The notes: generated by a model not told the origin, from the letters alone. Positions 1 to 6,354 are shown, numbered from the stretch's first letter. The stretch is DNA of 9,040 nt from an uncultured Methanobrevibacter sp. (GCF_900314695.1 NZ_OMWD01000045.1:1-9040); one strand, 5' to 3'. Numbers and translations: made by a program.

Positions 1-189
1 AAATATATTATTGCACCTATTATGAAAACAAGTATAGGCTTGTACCATCTGTATTTTTCAAAAGTTCTTGGAAATGTTATATATTCTGAAATCTCTTTAA
101 CTGTCATATGGACATATTTCTATTTATTTGCATATAATGTTATAGGAATAATATGTTTTATAGGTGTTTTTGTGAAAATTATTCGTTAG
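1..189 (+). CDS. C-terminal end of an unidentified integral membrane protein (partial)
   Basis: Reading frame 1 is open from the first base to a TAG at 187-189 and gives 62 residues, so the gene starts upstream of the window. The visible part is strongly hydrophobic, with roughly two membrane segments: a helix around residues 34-46 (including VIWTYFYLFAY) and one around 48-60 (GIICFIGVFVKI), ending in a short basic tail, IIR. Such an end is common in multispanning transporters or flippases. A DMT/EamA-type transporter was considered, but the spacing of conserved Glu and Gly does not fit well, so no family is assigned. It converges on the minus-strand gene that ends at 260, with about 70 bases between the stops. 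Confidence 0.55.
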   Translation, partial: KYIIAPIMKTSIGLYHLYFSKVLGNVIYSEISLTVIWTYFYLFAYNVIGIICFIGVFVKIIR

Positions 190-259
190 ATAAAATCTGA
201 TTTTTCAAGAATTTCAGTGACTGCCAAATATTAAATTATATCATTTATGAAAATCTTTT

Positions 260-709
260 TTATTCTTCTGGATAATCAAGCCACAATTGCTCCTCTTCCA
301 ATATTGGAACTTCTATTTCATCACTATAATGACCAATTCCAAGATCTAAAAGTTCTGCTACTTTATTTGTACCACATACATATAAATCATATACATAATG
401 GATAAGGTTTGCAGCACCATTATTTTTATTCGCCTTAAAGAGTTTGAATAGTTCTTCTTCTGAGGGATCTAAATCAAGCCCTCCAAAACTGTGCAATTCT
501 TTTAAATTATCAGAAAATTCTAGTTCAAGTATTTGTTCAAAAACATCTTCTTCAGATATTCCCATTAAATAATCACTTTGACATAGGAAATAAATCCATC
601 CGGTTTCGCCATTATCTGCTTTGTATTTTACAGCTGAAACACCAATTGCAGTAGGACCATGGTCTTTTCTTTGGTGGGGTTTAGCATCTTCAATAAAATA
701 TCTTGTCAT
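260..709 (-). CDS. hypothetical acidic protein, 149 aa
   Basis: This is a complete minus-strand reading frame starting at the ATG at 709-707. It is preceded by AAGGAAG about 7 bases upstream, a modest Shine-Dalgarno match. The product is soluble-looking and acidic, with no signal peptide or membrane segment. The N-terminal third alternates charged and aromatic residues (GETGWIYFLCQSDYL). The middle is rich in Glu, Asp and Leu and likely helical (SEEDVFEQILELEFSDNL). The C-terminus ends in an acidic run, EVPILEEEQLWLDYPEE. I recognise no family or catalytic motif. Codon use and length support a real gene. It is not in an operon with its neighbours: it faces the partial membrane gene and is divergent from the 63-aa gene. 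Confidence 0.8.
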   Translation of the reverse strand: MTRYFIEDAKPHQRKDHGPTAIGVSAVKYKADNGETGWIYFLCQSDYLMGISEEDVFEQILELEFSDNLKELHSFGGLDLDPSEEELFKLFKANKNNGAANLIHYVYDLYVCGTNKVAELLDLGIGHYSDEIEVPILEEEQLWLDYPEE

Positions 710-1027
710 TTAAATTCTTCCTTTTTACTTTAATTAATATTTTAATGTAGTTAATAATATGTGTTTATTTTTTTATAATCATTTGGTTTTGAAACAGTTT
801 TATATATCCATATTTCAAATCATATTAATTATCTGAAAACCGGCATGTTAATGTAAAAATAGGTATATTAAATTGAAAGATAAATCGTATCTATTAATTA
901 TATGTGTTATTTTTACTTGGAAAATTGTTGATTATTTAATGTATTATTCATCATAAATATATGATAATTTCATATAATTGAAATAATAAAATATTATATT
1001 AATTATTATATACAGGTTGTAATAGCT
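710..1027. other. AT-rich divergent intergenic region
   Basis: About 320 bases separate two divergently transcribed small genes. Apart from the minus-strand TATA-like box at 764-779 and several TATA-like stretches near 991-1011 that could serve the 63-aa gene, I see no coding frame, RNA gene or significant repeat. Short inverted repeats such as ATCATA/TATGAT near 951-966 are within chance for this composition. Confidence 0.5.
764..779 (-). promoter_or_regulatory. putative TATA box of the 149-aa gene
   Basis: On the minus strand this reads GATTATAAAAAAATAA, a good archaeal TATA-like box about 60 bases upstream of the ATG at 709. A start site about 25 bases downstream would leave a leader of roughly 35-40 bases holding the AAGGAAG ribosome site. 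The surroundings are extremely AT-rich, so chance matches are likely. Confidence 0.35.
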
Positions 1028-1219
1028 ATGGCTAATGTTAATAATACTTCATCATACATGGATGAAGACAAAAAGCAAATTATTAAAGAGTCTAATTATA
1101 CCTATAGGGATGCTCTTGAAGTTTCAGCTTATCTCATTGAAGTAGGAAAGTTTGAAAGGTTGTACAAAGAAATGCAAATCCATGACTTACAAAAAGAACT
1201 TGACAAAATGGATGAATAA
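1028..1219 (+). CDS. hypothetical small protein, 63 aa
   Basis: The frame starts with ATG GCT and ends with TAA. The product is charged and soluble: an N-terminal polar part (MANVNNTSSYMDEDKK) is followed by a predicted amphipathic helical region from about residue 27 to the end (RDALEVSAYLIEVGKFER, then KEMQIHDLQKELDKMDE). The heptad-like spacing of Leu, Ile and Met in the last 30 residues would suit a short coiled coil or oligomerisation helix. GGTTGT at 1015-1020 is only a weak ribosome site, and TATA-like sequence at 991-1011 suggests a short leader. It stands alone between non-coding stretches. No family is recognised. Confidence 0.65.
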   Translation: MANVNNTSSYMDEDKKQIIKESNYTYRDALEVSAYLIEVGKFERLYKEMQIHDLQKELDKMDE

Positions 1220-1300
1220 AACTTCAAAACAAAAATCTCAGGTAATAACTCTTAAGATAAACTATTTTTGATTGTAAATGTAATACAAAAAATTATTATT

Positions 1301-1320
1301 ACTTTTATATTTTTTTTCAT
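1301..1320 (+). terminator. possible T-rich archaeal terminator after the 63-aa gene
   Basis: A pyrimidine-rich stretch with a run of eight T lies about 85 bases after the stop of the 63-aa gene. Archaeal RNA polymerase commonly stops in such T tracts without a hairpin. Base composition makes this weak evidence. Confidence 0.25.
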
Positions 1321-1332
1321 TATATTGGATTG

Positions 1333-1475
1333 TAGCGAGAGCATTTAATTACAAATATTTGTTAGTTACATTACAACAGATCTCGCTAAAAAGTAGTAGA
1401 TAATTCATTTACTTTTTAATCATTTTGTTCGTATAGTATAGAACAAATTTCACTAAAAGTAGTAGATAATTTAAA
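1333..1475. other. hairpin-rich non-coding stretch with a duplicated 14-nt block
   Basis: Three inverted repeats follow one another. TAGCGAGA (1333-1340) pairs with TCTCGCTA (1381-1388) around a 40-base loop that holds the perfect 12-bp palindrome ACAAATATTTGT (1351-1362). TAAAAAGTA (1387-1395) pairs with TACTTTTTA (1410-1418). TTTGTTC (1424-1430) pairs with GAACAAA (1441-1447) around a 10-base loop. The block AGTAGTAGATAATT occurs at 1392-1405 and 1458-1471, each time right after CTAAAA and 3' of a hairpin, 66 bases apart. No frame is coding. It could be a structured small RNA, a regulatory leader for the following short frame, a protein-binding array, or the scar of a mobile element. I cannot tell which. 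Confidence 0.4.
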
Positions 1476-1496
1476 GTGCGTTATGCCAACAGCAAC

Positions 1497-1631
1497 ATGA
1501 AGCTGGTCAAAAGGAACCAAAAGTTGCATAATCCAAATTCACCTTTGCTGATTGGTGAGGTTAAAGAGGGTGATGTTGTAAAAGAGGTTAGGGAACCTAG
1601 CTATATTTATTCACAGCAAAGATTAATTTGA
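1497..1631 (+). CDS. unidentified 44-aa reading frame, possible gene fragment
   Basis: An ATG-to-TGA frame of 44 codons encodes a basic-then-acidic peptide beginning MKLVKRNQKLHNPNSPLLIG and continuing EVKEGDVVKEVREPSYIYSQ. The frame is open back to 1470 and could start at GTG 1476. Its composition stands out from the flanks: it is clearly richer in G and uses GAG, GTT, AGG and GGT codons, as real genes here do, so it probably is or was coding. No ribosome site is visible before either start, which suggests a truncated gene. No family is recognised. It follows the hairpin-rich stretch directly, which may be its leader or the junction that truncated it. Confidence 0.4.
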   Translation: MKLVKRNQKLHNPNSPLLIGEVKEGDVVKEVREPSYIYSQQRLI

Positions 1632-1860
1632 TTAGTTGTCTCATTTCTATTTTTAATCAATTTTTATATTTATCAATAATTAGGTGTAAATATTTGTAAA
1701 AATTATAATAAATTTTCATTATATAATTTAAAATATTGTTAGATGGTATGAAAAGATAATAACATAAATGATAGTTCTTTCAAAAAATAAAATATTGTTT
1801 TTAATATTCACTATATGCATTTACAAAAAAATATAAATTCGTTCATATAAAAATAAAAAT
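1632..1860. other. AT-rich intergenic region upstream of the MATE remnant
   Basis: About 230 bases with no coding frame. T-rich runs just after 1640 could end transcription of the preceding short frame. TATA-like sequence occurs at 1719-1728 and, closer to the MATE start, at 1824-1836 (AAAAAATATAAAT). The latter would place a transcript start within a few bases of the ATG at 1861, that is, a nearly leaderless message. No ribosome site precedes 1861, which fits leaderless initiation but does not prove it. Confidence 0.35.
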
Positions 1861-2008
1861 ATGCATGAAGAGATAGATTTGGTTTCACAACCCAAAAGTT
1901 CATTTTGGAAATTAAGCATCCCCATAATAGTTTTTTTGTATTTTTGATGCAATTTATGGTATTGTTGATATGCTGTGGGTTTCACAAATAGGCATAGAGG
2001 CATTTTAT
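1861..2008 (+). pseudogene. MATE-family efflux protein, N-terminal fragment (frameshifted, cut by TnpB element)
   Basis: From the ATG at 1861 the frame gives MHEEIDLVSQ, then KSSFWKLSIPII, a typical cytoplasmic start and first helix of MATE multidrug/Na+ antiporters. It then runs into a TGA. Removing one T from the seven-T run at 1931-1937 restores the reading IPIIVFCIFDAIYGIVD followed by MLWVSQIGIEAFY, which is the family's first helix and loop. The fragment ends at TTTAT (2004-2008), where the left end of the TnpB element begins. Only about 48 residues of a protein usually near 450 aa are present on this side. The product would have been an inner-membrane drug exporter; here it is certainly non-functional unless the frameshift is a sequencing error, and the insertion still breaks it. 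Confidence 0.8.
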
Positions 2009-2057
2009 CTAAATGATGCAAGAATACCATGACCTCTTCAAGGTCGTGGATGAATTG
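2004..2057 (+). repeat. left-end repeat of TnpB element 1 (54 nt, pairs with 8346-8399)
   Basis: These 54 bases match 8346-8399 with one difference (G at 2046, A at 8388). They contain the target TTTAT and a hairpin: arms CCATGACCT (2027-2035) and AGGTCGTGG (2041-2049), loop CTTCA. The single difference falls in the stem and turns a T-A pair into a T.G wobble, so pairing is kept. Subterminal hairpins like this are the strand-specific recognition sites of TnpA in IS200/IS605 elements. Confidence 0.85.
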
Positions 2058-2405
2058 AAGTTGGGTTATACCTTTGTGAATTGTTATTTATTGGGTTTCA
2101 TTTGTCATGATAATTGATTTTAATATTTTTTTTGTATGGGTATTTGTAATTCAGTGTACTTTCAGTTTTTTTTGGGGGCATTTATTTTTGTATTTTTTTT
2201 TGATATGTATCACTTACAATGGAAAATTTGTAGTTTCATTTGTATTTCACGGGTGTTTATTTAATGTTTCTTGTTGTTTTTTAAACGTAGTTGATTTTTG
2301 TGGGCGATATTACTTTTCAAATGCTCTCTGGGTATCTTTATATATTAATGGGGCATAAATTGTACTATTATGTGAAGATGGGTTAATAGTGTGGTGTTTT
2401 ATGTT
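2058..2405 (+). promoter_or_regulatory. left-end non-coding region and probable tnpB promoter of element 1
   Basis: This T/G-rich stretch holds no credible gene. Two blocks are conserved in the second element: TTCAGTGTACTTT at 2150-2162 (TTCAGTATACTTT at 8492-8504, the same 146-base distance from the left end) and a 21-nt identical block at 2309-2329 (8584-8604). The second block is followed by TATA-like sequence (TTTATATATT, 2337-2346) about 60 bases before tnpB. Conservation between elements whose coding regions have diverged points to a promoter or transposition signal. Confidence 0.5.
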
Positions 2406-3548
2406 ATGGTGGATGTTAAAAAGGGAATTAAGGTTAAGATTTATCCTACTCGGGAGCAGAAGGATATGTTTCATAGGAATTTTGGTTGCTGTCGCAAGGC
2501 CCATAATGTCGTTCTTGACAAATACAATAAAATGCACAGTAAAGATTCCAACCTAAGACCCACATTTACTTTCTTAAATAAACTACTAAATGAAGCCAAG
2601 AAGGAATTTCCTTATTTGGAGGATGTAGAATCAACAAGTCTCCAACAGGAAATAAGAGACTTGGCTACATCATTTGATAATTTCTTTAAAAATCCATCAC
2701 ACTTCAATAAACCCCATTTTCACAAAAAGAAAACAAGTAAACTATCATTCAGACAAACAATAAGACAAGACATTAGAATCATCCAAAAAAATAAAATGGT
2801 TCTGAGAAAATATGGCAAAGTAAAATTCCACACAAGCCAGGAATACTTCCAAATACTAAACGACAAAAATACAAAATTCAACAATGTAACAATCTCCTTT
2901 GATGGAATAGACTACTTTGCAACATTCAACATTGATTTTGCTGAAGAAGAATGGGAACTAACAGGTAAAAATGTAGGTTGTGATATTAATTCAAATGTAA
3001 ACGGCTGGCTGGTCACAAGCGATGAGGAAAAGGAATACTTTGACATTGACCATGAAAACCAAATGGTCAAATTAATCAACCGGATAATGGCCAAATGCAC
3101 AAATGGAAGCAAAAAATGGAAAAAACAGAAAATCAGACTATTAAAATGGTATCATCAACGATCCAATAAACTTGACGACTATATAGAGAAACTTTCAACA
3201 GAAATGGTCAAAAAATATGATACCATAGTATTTGAGAAAAATTACTCAAAAATTAAAATATTGATTGGTGGCGAGCAAAACATGGTGTTTCCACTCACAA
3301 AATTCATAACTAAACTACAAGACAAATTCGCTAGGCACAAACCTCAAGCAGAAGGTGTAGTATTTGTAGATGCAAAATATACCAGTAAAAAATGTCATTT
3401 TTGCGCAAACATCAACCATGAATTAGATGTGAAAACACGAAAATGGAAATGTCCAAACTGCGGTAAAACACTAGACCGTGACATTAACGCCGCCATTAAT
3501 ATTTTGAACCGGTGGGACTACGGGAATAGCCTAGAAAACGCCAAATAA
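2406..3548 (+). CDS. tnpB: TnpB, RNA-guided DNA endonuclease of an IS605-type element
   Basis: TnpB uses an omega RNA from the element's right end to cut DNA beside a short TAM, favouring element retention. The 380-residue protein has the N-terminal OrfB helix-turn-helix part (KIYPTREQKDMFHRNFGCCR, about residues 11-30) and a RuvC-like nuclease in three parts: RuvC-I Asp193 in VGCDINSNVNGW, RuvC-II Glu277 in TIVFEKNYS, and RuvC-III DRD at 357-359 in LDRDINAAINIL. A zinc ribbon (Cys330, Cys333, Cys349, Cys352) lies before RuvC-III. All expected residues are present and the length is normal, so it should be active. ATG 2406 is chosen because GGTG (2393-2396) lies 9 bases upstream; GTG 2391 is an in-frame alternative. 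The gene ends just before the right-end hairpin, as is usual. No tnpA is adjacent. Confidence 0.93.
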   Translation: MVDVKKGIKVKIYPTREQKDMFHRNFGCCRKAHNVVLDKYNKMHSKDSNLRPTFTFLNKLLNEAKKEFPYLEDVESTSLQQEIRDLATSFDNFFKNPSHFNKPHFHKKKTSKLSFRQTIRQDIRIIQKNKMVLRKYGKVKFHTSQEYFQILNDKNTKFNNVTISFDGIDYFATFNIDFAEEEWELTGKNVGCDINSNVNGWLVTSDEEKEYFDIDHENQMVKLINRIMAKCTNGSKKWKKQKIRLLKWYHQRSNKLDDYIEKLSTEMVKKYDTIVFEKNYSKIKILIGGEQNMVFPLTKFITKLQDKFARHKPQAEGVVFVDAKYTSKKCHFCANINHELDVKTRKWKCPNCGKTLDRDINAAINILNRWDYGNSLENAK

Positions 3549-3630
3549 ACAAGTGGCACAAAAAAACAAATCTAGGAATCCTCGACTTCTACAAAGTCGA
3601 GGTAGTTCAAATTCTGTGGCACTTAAATTA
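3460..3630 (+). ncRNA. predicted omega RNA (TnpB guide RNA) with guide in MATE sequence
   Basis: In studied TnpB systems the guide RNA comes from the 3' end of tnpB and the right end, and its last 15-20 bases copy the flanking DNA. Here the scaffold would cover the end of tnpB, the 62 bases after the stop, and the hairpin at 3580-3602, ending near GTTCAA at 3610. The guide would then start near 3611 with ATTCTGTGGCACTTAAA, which is MATE coding sequence. The outer limits given are estimates; the 5' end in particular is not visible from sequence. Confidence 0.5.
3580..3602 (+). repeat. right-end hairpin of TnpB element 1
   Basis: Perfect 9-bp stem CCTCGACTT/AAGTCGAGG with loop CTACA. It resembles the left-end hairpin in stem length, loop size and flanks: GGAAT before it and TAGTTCAA after, against GAATA and ATGAATTG at the left end. 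That fits recognition of both ends by the same TnpA and a role as the 3' stem of the omega RNA. Confidence 0.85.
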
Positions 3631-4292
3631 AGGGCATTGCTGATTGCACCTGTTCGAGGTTATGGGAGAGGATTGATGAGCGTTACAGGTCATTTATTCG
3701 GAGCAGAGAAATTTGATGAATTGGAAAAAATGTTCAAATATGTGATGAAAATATCAATCTTCACTACACTTGTAGTAATGATTGCATTTATTTTCTTGCG
3801 CGAATATGCATTTAGCATATTTTCCATTACAGGGATGGAAAATGAAATATTTTGGATAGCAATTGGTGGAACAGTCCTTATGGTTTTAACGCCAGTTTCC
3901 ATGATTTCAGCAAAGATGTTGGATGGTTTTGGAAAAAGTATGTATTCCCTAATGTTTACCATAATTAGAATAATATTTGAAGTGGCTTTAATAGTCTTAC
4001 TTGTAAATACCATTTCAAATGGGGCATGTGTTTTGATTGGAATTTGCTGCGGTCAACTATTGAGTTCAATCATTACTATCTATTCTTAAGGCATCTGTTC
4101 AATAACTTTGGCAAAGAGTATAAATTTAAATACACTGTTAAAACATTCAACATAAAAAGAAAAGAGAAAATAGAAAAGTTCAGGGAAGAAAATCAAAGAC
4201 GAAAAGATGAATTCAGAGAAAACATGAAACAATCTAAACAAGACCGGATAGAAAGAAGGGATAAGATGGTGGAAAAACTTAAGAGAAAATAA
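3611..4292 (+). pseudogene. MATE-family efflux protein, C-terminal fragment (second frameshift)
   Basis: MATE sequence resumes directly after the TnpB right end with SVALKLRALLIAPVRGYGRG and continues LMSVTGHLFGAEKFDELEKM, the second-half helix 7/8 region of the family. Hydrophobic helices follow (TTLVVMIAFIFL; FWIAIGGTVLMVL; IIRIIFEVALIVLLV). At 4073-4074 one base, probably a T, is missing: the first frame ends LLSSIITIYS then TAA, while the next frame continues YYLFLRHLFNNFGKEYKFKY into a highly charged coiled tail (KRKEKIEKFREENQRRKDEF) to TAA 4290-4292. An upstream in-frame ATG at 3553 lies in the transposon end and is not the gene's start. About 180-200 residues between this and the N-terminal fragment are absent, so the gene lost its centre as well. 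Confidence 0.82.
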
Positions 4293-4484
4293 TGATGAAT
4301 TAGTCCGAAGTTTAAGGGATGTTTTGGTATTTTCATTGGGGGGGGCTTTTTTGAACTACTTTGGAGAATTCGAAGTATTCGTTCACTATTAATATAAAAT
4401 CCATCAAAATTGTATGGATAACTATTTTTTAAGAAAAATTAAAAAGAATAATATTGGAATAGAATAATCCTCGGGGGAAATATC
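4293..4484. other. intergenic region with a G8 tract
   Basis: No gene is visible in these 192 bases. A run of eight G at 4338-4345 followed by C and six T is striking in such AT-rich DNA. The TATA-like TTAATATAAAAT at 4389-4400 may be the promoter of the following DUF1847 remnant. TCGGGGGAAA at 4471-4480 acts as its ribosome site. Confidence 0.4.
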
Positions 4485-4571
4485 ATGAAAAATTACTCCT
4501 GTATAAATTGTGGAATTATAAACTGCAAACACCAAGATTCAGAATATCCTAATTTCTGTCCGACAAAATAA
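4485..4571 (+). pseudogene. DUF1847-type protein, N-terminal stump (28 aa)
   Basis: After a GGGGG-containing ribosome site (4473-4477), the ATG opens a 28-codon frame, MKNYSCINCGIINCKHQDSE followed by YPNFCPTK and TAA. The pattern C-x2-C-G-x4-C ending in FCP matches the start of DUF1847 proteins, small metal-binding-looking proteins of roughly 200 residues in methanogens and anaerobic bacteria, whose function is not known to me. Nothing resembling the rest of the domain follows in any frame before the ABC gene at 4648. So this is most likely the remainder of a deleted gene; a genuine Cys-rich mini-protein is the less likely alternative. Confidence 0.6.
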
Positions 4572-4576
4572 TTAAC

Positions 4577-4587
4577 AATATAAAAAA
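4577..4587 (+). promoter_or_regulatory. putative TATA box of the ABC exporter operon
   Basis: AATATAAAAAA lies about 65 bases before the ABC start at 4648. Transcription about 25 bases downstream would give a leader of roughly 35 bases. AGGAA at 4626-4630 is the only ribosome-site-like motif, at 17 bases a little far from the ATG. Confidence 0.35.
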
Positions 4588-4647
4588 ACGATTTTAAAAG
4601 AGGTCTCCTAAGCAGATTTATTAATAGGAATAATCATAAAATTACAT

Positions 4648-6354
4648 ATGTGGAATATATTTTCCCCATTGAAAAAGAATATTAAAACGATAATTATTAT
4701 AATAGCATTGCTTGTTCTTGAAGCATACTTTACATTGCAACTGCCGGAATATACTTCCAAAATTGTTGATATAGGCATTGCAAATGGTGATATAGCATAC
4801 ATTTACAGTGCAGGAACAACAATGATAATGCTTACTATTCTTGCTACAATCACAGGAATAATTGTTTCTCTTTTTTCATGTAAAGTTGCTTCAGAATATT
4901 CATATAACTTAAGAATACTCGTTTTTTCAAAAGTTTTGAAGTTTTCAAATCATGAACACAATAACATTTCAAAATCAACATTGATGACACGAACAACAAA
5001 TGACGTGTCACGTATCCGAATGATTTTAGAGTGGGCATTTGATGTGATTATATTCGCACCCGCTATGGCAATAGGGGGCATTATAAAAACAATTCAACTG
5101 GGAACAAACTTATACTGGATTATATTGATGATATTAATCCTGATTATCGTTTTTATGTTTTTTATTTTAAAGAAAACTGTTCCATACTTAATCATACTAG
5201 ACAAACTGCCCGACATCAAGGGAATGGTTAGGGAAATCATTACCGGAATGGAAGTTATTAAAACATTTGTCAGAGAGGATTATGAATCAAAAAAATTTAA
5301 AGCGACAAATGACGAATTCAAAGAGCTAAGAGATTCTATCAGAAGATATATTCTATTTTTAAATCCCTTAATGACATTGCATTCATCAATTATGATTGTC
5401 TCAATATTGTACTTCGGATCTTATCAAATAGAATCAGGAACAATCCTAACAGGTGACCTGATTGCATTTATTCAATATGCCACCCAAATCGTGAGCTCTA
5501 TTTTAATAATCATATCATTTTCAAAAAATCTTCCAGATTTAATTCTCCCTATCAAACGTGTGAAACAAGTACTTGATACTGAATTGAGCATTGTTGATGG
5601 AGAAATAGGAACAATTAACGAAAGAAAATCCACAATCGAATTTAAGAATGTTTCTTTCAAATACTCTAAAAGTGAAAATGACGCATTGACAAACATTAAT
5701 TTTAAATTAGAACCCGGAAAAACTGTGGCAATCATCGGAGGTGTCGGTAGTGGCAAATCCACAATTCTAAATATGATACCTCGCTTTCAGGACCCCTCTG
5801 CAGGAGAAATATTGATAAATGGAGAAAACATAAAAAACCTTAAACTGAAAACGTTAAGGGAAAGGATAAGCCTGAGTCCGCAGAAACCCCACATATTCAA
5901 GGGAACAGTGAAATCCAACATGACACTCAGTGACCCGAATGCAAGTGATGAAAATATCATATATGCATTAGAAAAGGCTAACGCGAATTTTATAGATAGT
6001 TTGGATGATGAAGTACTGACTGCTGGTTTAAACTTCTCCGAAGGACAGAAGCAATGTTTATCCATCGCAAGGTCCATTTTAAAGGATTCAGATTTCTACC
6101 TATTCGATGATTCATTTTCATCCTTCGACTTGAATACTGAAAAAATAATAAAGAAGAACCTGAAAGAACTGAAGGGCTCTTCAATTCTAATCGCATCCCA
6201 AAGGATTTCAACCATTAAAGATGCTGACGAAATACTGGTGTTGGATGACGGACAGATAGTCGACAGAGGCTCCCACAATAGATTACTCGAAAGCTGTGAA
6301 ATCTATAGGGAAATAGTAAAAAGCCAAAATGACATATTAAACGGAGGCAAATGA
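4648..6354 (+). CDS. ABC exporter half-transporter, subunit 1 (degenerate-site subunit)
   Basis: The protein has 568 aa, normal for a membrane-domain plus ATPase half-exporter. The N-terminal half carries six hydrophobic helices (first about residues 12-30, IKTIIIIIALLVLEAYFTL) and the coupling segment GMEVIKTFVREDYE. The ATPase domain has Walker A GGVGSGKST (364-372, Lys370), Q-loop Gln412, signature FSEGQ (463-467) and Walker B FYLFDD (483-488). Asp488 stands where the catalytic Glu should be, and Gln518 (ASQRIST) replaces the switch His. This is the degenerate-site subunit pattern of heterodimeric exporters such as TM287/288, BmrCD and LmrCD. Its stop overlaps the next gene's start (ATGA), so the two subunits are translationally coupled. 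The likely role is export of drugs or lipophilic compounds across the cell membrane; the substrate is unknown. The frame is intact. Confidence 0.92.
   Translation: MWNIFSPLKKNIKTIIIIIALLVLEAYFTLQLPEYTSKIVDIGIANGDIAYIYSAGTTMIMLTILATITGIIVSLFSCKVASEYSYNLRILVFSKVLKFSNHEHNNISKSTLMTRTTNDVSRIRMILEWAFDVIIFAPAMAIGGIIKTIQLGTNLYWIILMILILIIVFMFFILKKTVPYLIILDKLPDIKGMVREIITGMEVIKTFVREDYESKKFKATNDEFKELRDSIRRYILFLNPLMTLHSSIMIVSILYFGSYQIESGTILTGDLIAFIQYATQIVSSILIIISFSKNLPDLILPIKRVKQVLDTELSIVDGEIGTINERKSTIEFKNVSFKYSKSENDALTNINFKLEPGKTVAIIGGVGSGKSTILNMIPRFQDPSAGEILINGENIKNLKLKTLRERISLSPQKPHIFKGTVKSNMTLSDPNASDENIIYALEKANANFIDSLDDEVLTAGLNFSEGQKQCLSIARSILKDSDFYLFDDSFSSFDLNTEKIIKKNLKELKGSSILIASQRISTIKDADEILVLDDGQIVDRGSHNRLLESCEIYREIVKSQNDILNGGK
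6343..6347 (+). promoter_or_regulatory. ribosome binding site for ABC subunit 2
   Basis: A perfect GGAGG sits inside the end of subunit 1. It lies 3 bases from ATG 6351 and 6 bases from ATG 6354; spacing favours the second ATG as the actual start. Confidence 0.6.

Larger units (their letters stand above)
2009..3610 (+). mobile_element. TnpB-only IS200/IS605-type (IS1341-like) element, copy 1
   Basis: The left boundary is set by comparison with the second element: the shared sequence starts exactly at TTTAT (2004-2008 and 8346-8350), the presumed target, which stays outside the element. The left end has a hairpin at 2027-2049, followed by about 340 bases of T/G-rich non-coding DNA, an intact tnpB, and a right-end hairpin at 3580-3602. 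The right boundary is put at GTTCAA (3605-3610), consistent with the short single-stranded ends of this superfamily, and may be off by 1-3 bases. There is no target duplication, as expected for this family, and no tnpA, so movement would need a TnpA supplied in trans. The element sits inside a MATE gene. Confidence 0.8.

Noticed and set aside
1..189. Assignment of the partial membrane protein to the EamA/DMT family
   Set aside because: The distance between the conserved Glu and the final-helix Gly does not fit the family, and only 62 residues are visible.
1331..1400. tRNA gene in the hairpin-rich stretch
   Set aside because: No cloverleaf, no GTTC-type T-arm at the right place and no acceptor stem of proper length could be assembled.
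1386..1471. CRISPR array from the repeated AGTAGTAGATAATT block
   Set aside because: Only two short copies occur, 66 bases apart, with no third unit, no typical repeat length and no cas genes.
1821..2030. Minus-strand open frame of 69 codons
   Set aside because: It is antisense to the MATE N-terminal fragment and transposon left end, which have clear family matches on the plus strand.
2107..2358. Plus-strand frame of 83 codons in the element's left half, possible tnpA remnant or membrane protein
   Set aside because: Its Phe/Val-rich product is what T-rich non-coding DNA yields. It has none of the TnpA HUH/Tyr motifs, and its region in element 2 is non-coding too.
3553..3610. ATG at 3553 as the start of the MATE C-terminal frame
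   Set aside because: The first 20 or so codons are the transposon right end and hairpin; MATE similarity begins only after 3611.
4026..4292. Separate 88-aa charged protein
   Set aside because: Its residues YYLFLRHLFNNFGKEYKFKY continue the MATE last helix after a one-base shift, so it is the tail of the same pseudogene.
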